Origin: an uncultured Lachnospiraceae bacterium
GTDB lineage: Bacteria; Bacillota; Clostridia; Lachnospirales; Lachnospiraceae
Length of the DNA: 64,000 bases
Reading direction: 5' to 3'
Assembly: GCA_900550285.1 (NCBI GenBank)
Contig: URRW01000003.1
Location: forward strand, 41,478-105,477
Positions within the stretch are counted from its first letter, which is position 1; each line of letters begins with the position of its first letter. The notes beneath the pieces are model-generated. The model saw nothing but the letters and a program-made list of their open reading frames with translations. It was not told the DNA's origin and made no database searches. Positions 59,036 to 64,000 of the stretch are shown piece by piece. The position numbers and the translations under genes are program-made.

Positions 59036-61174
59036 ATGAATATAAGATGTAAAATGTGCGGAGCAGCGGTTCAGGTAAATACGAAAGAGCACGTCGTAGT
59101 TTGCGAATATTGCGGTTCCTCAATTACTTTGCCGTCCCTTGAGGATGAAACGAAAACGCTTTTGTATAATCGTGCAAATCAAAGCCGTTTGCGCAGTGAG
59201 TTTGATAATGCTTATAAACTTTTTGAAGATTTATTGAAAACAAATCCGGAAGATCCGGAAATATATTGGTCGCTGCTTTTATGCCGTTATGGAATTGAAT
59301 ATGTGAAAGATCCTAAAACGGATAAATTTATTCCGACTTGTCATAGAACGTTGATGCGTCCTATTTATGAGGACGAGGATTATCAGGATGCAATAAAATA
59401 TGCATCTCCTGAAATGAGAAAAATTTATGAACAAGAAGCGGTAGAAATTGATCATATTCAGCAGGCTACTTTGCGTGCGGCAAAAGATATACCGCCATTT
59501 GACATTTTTATCTGCTATAAGGAAACAGATGAATTTGACAACAGGACAGTTGACAGTGTTCTGGCACAGAATTTATATGATAAATTGACGGGGGAAGGGT
59601 ATCATGTTTTTTATTCCAGAGAAACGTTGAAAGAAATTCCAGGTGAAGCTTATGAACCATATATATATGCAGCATTACGAAGCTCTAGGATAATGATTAT
59701 TGTCGGTACATGTCCAGAATTTTTATATGCTCGTTGGGTAAAGAATGAGTGGAGCCGTTTTATCAGTTTTATGGAAAAAGGGGAAAAGAAGTATCCGATT
59801 GTCGCTTATAAGGGGATGAATCCTCGTGAAATTCCAATTGAACTGGCTCATAGTGAAGCTTTGGACATGAATGCCATAGGATTTGTAGAAGATTTGCTTC
59901 GAGGGGTTCGGAGAATATTTGAAGGAAAGGTAACAAATTCTAATACGTTGTCAACAGGCGGTTTCTTAGAGGCAGGATTTTTGGCGGTGGCAACAAAAGA
60001 ATATGAAAAGGCGGCTGAGTTGTTTCAACAGGCTATTACAATTGATTCCTCTAATCCGTGTGCATATTTAGGTATGATTGGGGCAGTAGATGAAGAAAAG
60101 AAAGAACTGTACTACCAAAAGCTTTGTGAAGTTTCTTCAAAAAGAAATCGCGAGAGCGAACAACAATATTTAAAACTTTTAAAAGATAATATTGAAAGAG
60201 TACTATATTGCTTTATAGATCATAATGACATTTTGAGAATTAAGGAGTGCATTGCTACAGGGGCAGATTTAAGTATGGGGCTTTGCTATGCTGTCCAGAA
60301 AGAAAAAAAGGAGGTGGTAATCTGCTTATGTGGGGCGGAAGGAATTAATTTGGATGTATTGGTTAATGATCAGACAGCGTGTCCTGCTAGTATTGCATGT
60401 AGTGTCAAAAATAGTGAAATATTAGAATATCTATTGGAGAGGGGCGCATCTACAGATACGATTATTGAAAATACAGAACATTCAGATTATGATACACTTC
60501 TATCATATTGTATCCAAATTTATTATCCAGAGGGTATTAAAATATTACTTGATCATGGGGCAGAGGCAATAGAAAGATTTGGGAATAGGCAGTGCACAGT
60601 GCTTTCATTAGCAATAAGGAATTCATATAGGGATATTTGTGAAATGTTATTAGAGCATGGCGCAGATATTAATGCGATTTCTGATGTGATTCCGACATTT
60701 GTTTGGGCAATATTTGGAGATGTAGAGATGATAAGTTTTATTATTGAACAACATGCTAATTTAGATTTAAAATGGGAAGTAAATAATAAAAATTATAATA
60801 TTGTTTCGTATGCTTATAATTGTGAGGCATATAGGGCATTGGAATATTTAGCAAATAGTAAATATAGATATTTAATAAAAGAACACTTAGATGATTTACA
60901 TTTTGCAAAAAGTATGTTATATTTTCCAAGCAGATTTATTGGAGGAATTATTGTTGTTATATTTGTCGCAATTAGTATTGGAGTAGGAATTGCGGGAAGG
61001 AATGGAATGGAAGCATCTCAGTGGGTAGAAGAGTTTCTGGGAACAATATTGAGCGGTTTCTTGGGGGGACTTTTAGTGTATGTTGCGATAGCAGATTTTT
61101 TAAGAAAAGATGATAATGAAGATATATTATTAGTGAAGGAAGAGATACAATATTTTAAGAATATATTAAAGTGA
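59036..61174 (+). CDS. Zinc ribbon-TPR-TIR-ankyrin membrane protein
   Basis: A 712-residue multidomain protein. Residues 5-26 are a zinc ribbon (C5/C8, C23/C26), 45-85 a TPR-like pair, and 153-300 a TIR domain beginning PFDIFICYKETDEF with conserved elements VFYSRETLKEIPGE and ARWVKNEWSRF. E238 in the last motif matches the catalytic Glu position of NAD-cleaving TIR domains. Residues 311-345 are another TPR, 395-620 ankyrin-like repeats (LLERGA, LLDHGAE, LLEHGADIN), and 635-653 and 668-687 two membrane helices. Bacterial TIR proteins are often NADases in anti-phage defence. GAAAGGATAAA precedes the ATG. The codon choice is strongly AT-biased, unlike the core genes. Confidence 0.88.
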   Translation: MNIRCKMCGAAVQVNTKEHVVVCEYCGSSITLPSLEDETKTLLYNRANQSRLRSEFDNAYKLFEDLLKTNPEDPEIYWSLLLCRYGIEYVKDPKTDKFIPTCHRTLMRPIYEDEDYQDAIKYASPEMRKIYEQEAVEIDHIQQATLRAAKDIPPFDIFICYKETDEFDNRTVDSVLAQNLYDKLTGEGYHVFYSRETLKEIPGEAYEPYIYAALRSSRIMIIVGTCPEFLYARWVKNEWSRFISFMEKGEKKYPIVAYKGMNPREIPIELAHSEALDMNAIGFVEDLLRGVRRIFEGKVTNSNTLSTGGFLEAGFLAVATKEYEKAAELFQQAITIDSSNPCAYLGMIGAVDEEKKELYYQKLCEVSSKRNRESEQQYLKLLKDNIERVLYCFIDHNDILRIKECIATGADLSMGLCYAVQKEKKEVVICLCGAEGINLDVLVNDQTACPASIACSVKNSEILEYLLERGASTDTIIENTEHSDYDTLLSYCIQIYYPEGIKILLDHGAEAIERFGNRQCTVLSLAIRNSYRDICEMLLEHGADINAISDVIPTFVWAIFGDVEMISFIIEQHANLDLKWEVNNKNYNIVSYAYNCEAYRALEYLANSKYRYLIKEHLDDLHFAKSMLYFPSRFIGGIIVVIFVAISIGVGIAGRNGMEASQWVEEFLGTILSGFLGGLLVYVAIADFLRKDDNEDILLVKEEIQYFKNILK

Positions 61175-61370
61175 AAATTTAAAAATTAGTAGTATTAAAT
61201 ATTTATCCTAGATTATTCACGGAACAGTATCTGAATTGATAACAGTACCATGAATCTGAAAATTGATCCATGCAGCCATAACATCACTCAATTAACCCGT
61301 CAAAAGGGTATAAAATCCCTGTGGCAGAGTTCAGAGCAGTTGTTAAGCTGTCAATGTTCGTTAATAGTTG

Positions 61371-62627
61371 CTATTCCAGCTGTACATTCAGCTTGCCGAT
61401 ATTTGAAAGTGTCTCATAGAATTCATTCTTATAGGGGCAACTGCTGCACAGTTTGAATGTGATATATCTTGCTGAATGAACTACTTTTGCAGCAATCTTC
61501 AGCAATTTTAAACGGACGGTATCAATGCGTTGCTTTCTCATATTTGCTGATAGCACCAATCTTCTAAACCAATTAAATATGTTATACGCAAGAGCATGTA
61601 CCTGCAGTCTATTGGCATTTACCATTCTGGTATGACTGCTTACGGACGCAAAATCAAAACCGGATTTGCTTTCTTTAATGAAGTTTTCCATCAGCCCTCG
61701 CTTGCAGTAAAATTTGATGAGATACTCTGGTGAGGAATCCATGTTTGTGACAACAAATGTGTACATGTAAACCATTTGGTTTTCCGGCTTTTCAACCTTG
61801 CATACCACACGCCTTTCATAAGGCCATGAACTCGCTCTATACATGAATTCGCCATAGGCTACTGCATAATCGACTTTATTATTTTTGGTGATCTCATCAA
61901 GCTCATCCACAAGATAGGATGCTTTTTTGCGGAGAATGCCATTCTCCTTCAGCCGGATCACATAGCTTGTGCCGTTTTCCTCACACTGCTTATAAAGATC
62001 AGGTGTAGCGAAACCACTGTCACCACGAAGCAGAATACGGATCGCCGGATAATCATTCAGGTATTCATCAAGTATCGGCTGCAGGAAGTCAACCACTCCG
62101 GTAGAGGAATACTCGGTTCCATCACGAAGCTGGATTTTTACCAGATCTCCGGTCATTCCATCATAACAGACAAGTGGATGGTATCCATTGCTTTGATAAT
62201 GAAAGTTAAAGGCTCTGCCTTCCTGTTTGCCGTATGCATCAAGAAGAGTGGAATCCAGATCCAGAATAACAGCCTGTGGCATCTGAATACGATAAACTCT
62301 CTTTCGGAGTATTCTGCCAATCATAAGTAACTGGTTTAAGGTATCTTCATCCATACGGTTAAAGAATCTTGATACCGTAGGCTGTGATGCAAGGGTGTCT
62401 TTTTCAAGTACAGACTTGAATACAGGATCATTTGTAAGTTCATCGGAAGTATCATCTTCAAAGTAGCCTGCAATGATCATATATATCATCTGGAGCAGGT
62501 TTTTCTGATCTGTATGATATCTGAATAATGCAGAATCGTTGGTCTTGAAAACTTTGCCTAAAAGATTATCAATACCAAGTTTTCTTACGAATTCTTTGAT
62601 GAGAAGCAATCCTGCATCGGAGGATAA
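61371..62627 (-). pseudogene. IS1380-family transposase, main part, lacking its N-terminus
   Basis: A DDE transposase of the IS1380 type: LSSDAGLLLIKEF at the beginning, AVILDLDSTLLDAYGKQEG with the first catalytic Asp, LLRGDSGFATPDLY with the second, and KFYCKRGLMENFIKESKSGF with the Glu region. The frame runs on upstream of LSSDAG to a stop near 62712 without any ATG or GTG; only a TTG at 62609, inside the conserved start region, is available. The missing first 22 codons appear to lie at 63921-63986 on the same strand, so the gene seems split by about 1.3 kb. Terminal inverted repeats were not resolved. Confidence 0.8.
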
Positions 62628-62703
62628 ATGGAATAAGTTTTTTGGAAAATAGATATAAGTGACTACAATGGATTGGAAGTGATACTGGATAGTTGAAAAA
62701 ATG

Positions 62704-62732
62704 TTGTATCATTTGGCTGGATAAGCTATAAT
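62704..62732 (+). promoter_or_regulatory. Promoter of the small lipoprotein gene
   Basis: TTGTAT (62704-62709), a 17-bp spacer and TATAAT (62727-62732), about 140 bases before the start codon. Confidence 0.6.
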
Positions 62733-62874
62733 AAGCATGAAAAAATAAGAAAAGGGCTGATGGTACGTCAATATCAACAGCTCCAGAGTGAACAAGGTTT
62801 TTTGAAAGGGGGTAGAAATAAACAAGGATATAATCAATGAATGTTTGAAAGACCCATAAGAAAGGAGTCAGTTT

Positions 62875-63360
62875 ATGAAGAAAACTTTTGCTATTTCTCT
62901 GCTCATTATTGTGTTATTCACTTTGGTGGCGTGTGGTTCAAAAACGGCACAAGATACTGTATCAAAGGAACTTGGACTGTCTGTGTCTGGTGGTAAAGAA
63001 GTTTCAAATATTAATACATACAGTGGTAGTGAGGGTCATTCCTGTATTGCAATAAGTTTTGAAGATGAAACTGTTTTGGAAGAAATCAAGGGTAATTCCA
63101 AGTGGAAGGAGTTTCCTCTTGATGAAACAATGCAAGCACTTGTCTATGGTTTGGAAGATGAAACAGGTGAGATTGGAGCATTTTTGAGCGATGGACAGGG
63201 AAATCTCTTAGTACCAGAAATTCAGAACGGCTATTATATCTTAATTGACCGTCATTCAGATACAAAAACAAATATTTTGGAGCGAGGTTCGTTTAATTTT
63301 ACTGTGGGATTGTATGATACAGATAGCAGCACGTTGTATTGCTGTAAGCTTGATACTTAA
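62875..63360 (+). CDS. Small lipoprotein of unknown function
   Basis: A 161-residue lipoprotein precursor. The signal peptide has a KK start, a hydrophobic core and the lipobox LVAC (cleavage before C20). The mature part is acidic, with no motif I recognise. AAAGGAG precedes the ATG. It lies inside the segment that appears to interrupt the IS1380 transposase and ends at a very strong hairpin. Confidence 0.8.
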   Translation: MKKTFAISLLIIVLFTLVACGSKTAQDTVSKELGLSVSGGKEVSNINTYSGSEGHSCIAISFEDETVLEEIKGNSKWKEFPLDETMQALVYGLEDETGEIGAFLSDGQGNLLVPEIQNGYYILIDRHSDTKTNILERGSFNFTVGLYDTDSSTLYCCKLDT

Positions 63361-63407
63361 ATAACAGCAACGGCTGGCCTATATGGCCAGCCGTTGCTGT
63401 TATTTTG
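63361..63407. terminator. Bidirectional terminator with a 19-bp perfect stem
   Basis: The stem pairs 63361-63379 with 63385-63403 (core AACAGCAACGGCTGGCC) around a TATAT loop, with TTTT on the plus side. It separates the convergent lipoprotein and secreted-protein genes and can serve both. Confidence 0.9.
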
Positions 63408-63414
63408 TGATATA

Positions 63415-63920
63415 TTAAGAGGTAAAGTCGATATTGATCGTGATTTTGTGAAGCACGCCAGTTTGCTGGGAAAGCCATGCCCAGTTGTTTACCGCAGAGG
63501 TAAAAAGACTGTCGTAATTGTTATCCAGTGCAAAATCAAAAACGTCATAGACATGGACTTTGTAGTTTGTACCGGACTTGTTGAGTGTTACAGTGGCGTT
63601 GTGGAGAGCATAAAACAAGTCTGAGTTATCAGATTTGGTGAATTCTCTAACAGCACTGTCATGGGATTTGTTACTGTTTTTAGTTGCAGATAAGAAGTCT
63701 TTGAAAGTGGAAGTGGTTTTGATCTTTTCTGCAAAGGAGCCGTTATCCTCCTTGTAGTTGATGCCGAGAACGGAGTGTTCAACTGCTTTTGCAGCACAAG
63801 GATAACCGGCAAGTTTGGCAGCCTGAGCCGCTGCGAGCCATGCAGCTTTTAGTGTAGCTGTAGAGGAACCCGGCAGGATCATTCTGGAGTCGGTATCATC
63901 AGCAGAAGCAGAAACATTGT
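63415..63920 (-). pseudogene. Secreted protein of unknown function, apparently 5'-truncated
   Basis: The readable frame covers about 168 residues. The first internal ATG (63882, complement) would give 155 residues starting MILPGSS, but the same frame continues upstream through NNVSASADDTDSR, which looks like the end of a signal peptide (ASA before DDT). It then hits the IS1380 sequence and a stop. No Shine-Dalgarno precedes 63882. The signal peptide was probably lost at the junction near 63920. The rest is a soluble mixed fold with YALHNATVTLNKSG and NYDSLFTSAVNNWAW; I do not recognise the family. Confidence 0.6.
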
Positions 63921-63986
63921 TCCTCCATCAAAATTTATTTTAATTTGTCTATTGCTTTCTAGTGATAAGGTGTTTACAATACTCAT
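63921..63986 (-). pseudogene. N-terminal fragment of an IS1380-type transposase
   Basis: On the minus strand an AAAGGAG site (63999-63993) is followed by an ATG at 63986 and 22 codons ending NRQIKINFDGG. As far as I recall, IS1380 proteins of Clostridia begin with this kind of segment followed by (D/N)LSSDAGLLL, which is exactly where the transposase body at 62.6 kb resumes. After GGA GGA the frame enters unrelated sequence and stops within about 15 codons. Confidence 0.6.
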
Positions 63987-64000
63987 AAAGGGCTCCTTTG

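Noticed and set aside
59036..61174. Thoeris defence system
   Set aside because: Thoeris needs a SIR2 or similar ThsA effector next to a TIR ThsB. None is present and the TIR protein has a quite different architecture.
61250..61456. Short plus-strand frame downstream of the TIR gene
   Set aside because: It overlaps the 3' end of the IS1380 transposase on the other strand and has no ribosome binding site.
63884..63986. A 34-codon minus-strand gene starting at 63986
   Set aside because: The first 22 codons fit an IS1380 N-terminus and the remaining ones are an out-of-frame run into the adjoining sequence, so it is a fragment rather than a small gene.

Overview
The window looks like chromosomal DNA from a Lachnospiraceae-type member of the Clostridia (Bacillota). 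Supporting markers are a type III glutamine synthetase, the ireB-ruvX-DUF1292 trio, an HPr-like protein that keeps the regulatory serine region but lacks the active-site histidine, the hrcA-grpE-dnaK-dnaJ operon behind a CIRCE element, RNase J, a DUF6465 protein, ComEB, and strong AGGAGG ribosome binding sites with TTGACA/TATAAT promoters. Most of the sequence is GC-rich core genome. Two parts are visibly AT-richer: a decayed sucrose locus (about 26.4-30.0 kb) and everything after murF (about 56.2 kb to the end).

Layout. 0-2 kb: a PadR repressor with two palindromic operators at its own promoter, overlapping a SEDS (FtsW/RodA-like) paralogue. 2-10 kb: glycogen phosphorylase; an AraC-type regulator divergent from a NahK-like sugar kinase that overlaps an anaerobic sulfatase maturase; an aconitase-family hydratase. 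10-13.4 kb: a SpoIID-domain protein, acyl-ACP thioesterase, CvfB and a degenerate WecG/TagA protein. 13.6-19.7 kb: a cell-division/cell-wall block with a PucR-type regulator, ftsE, ftsX, a PcsB-like M23 hydrolase, a hairpin-rich spacer, a CtpA protease and a small membrane protein. 19.9-25.5 kb: tRNA-Gly(GCC), a MATE transporter, then a Na/phosphate symporter preceded by Pho-box-like repeats and followed by a PhoP/PhoR-like two-component pair. 25.7-30.0 kb: a Lys/Ala-rich DUF6465 protein, then a LacI repressor with two operators in front of a sucrose PTS gene and sucrose hydrolase, both broken.

30.1-39.5 kb: the heat-shock operon, then prmA, rsmE, a cysteine desulfurase and thiI (rRNA, protein and tRNA modification). 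39.6-49.2 kb: the His-less HPr protein on the minus strand, mtaB, ireB-ruvX-DUF1292, RNase J, a YlbF-family protein, a short MltG-like protein, trmR, the U32 tRNA hydroxylase and glnN in a closely packed plus-strand series. 49.2-56.2 kb: Sua5/TsaC, rpiB, upp, comEB, a coiled-coil SleB hydrolase, a DUF402 protein (minus strand), a CBM9-like protein and murF.

56.3-64 kb is an AT-rich accessory segment. It carries a three-gene cassette: an SPFH protein with zinc ribbons at both ends, a four-helix membrane protein, and a zinc ribbon-TPR-TIR-ankyrin-transmembrane protein. I consider this the best candidate for an undescribed system, probably a membrane-linked stress or anti-phage response. It is followed by an IS1380-type transposase gene that appears split by about 1.3 kb of foreign DNA carrying a small lipoprotein gene and a 5'-truncated secreted-protein gene. 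The first 22 codons of the transposase seem to lie at the right edge of the window.
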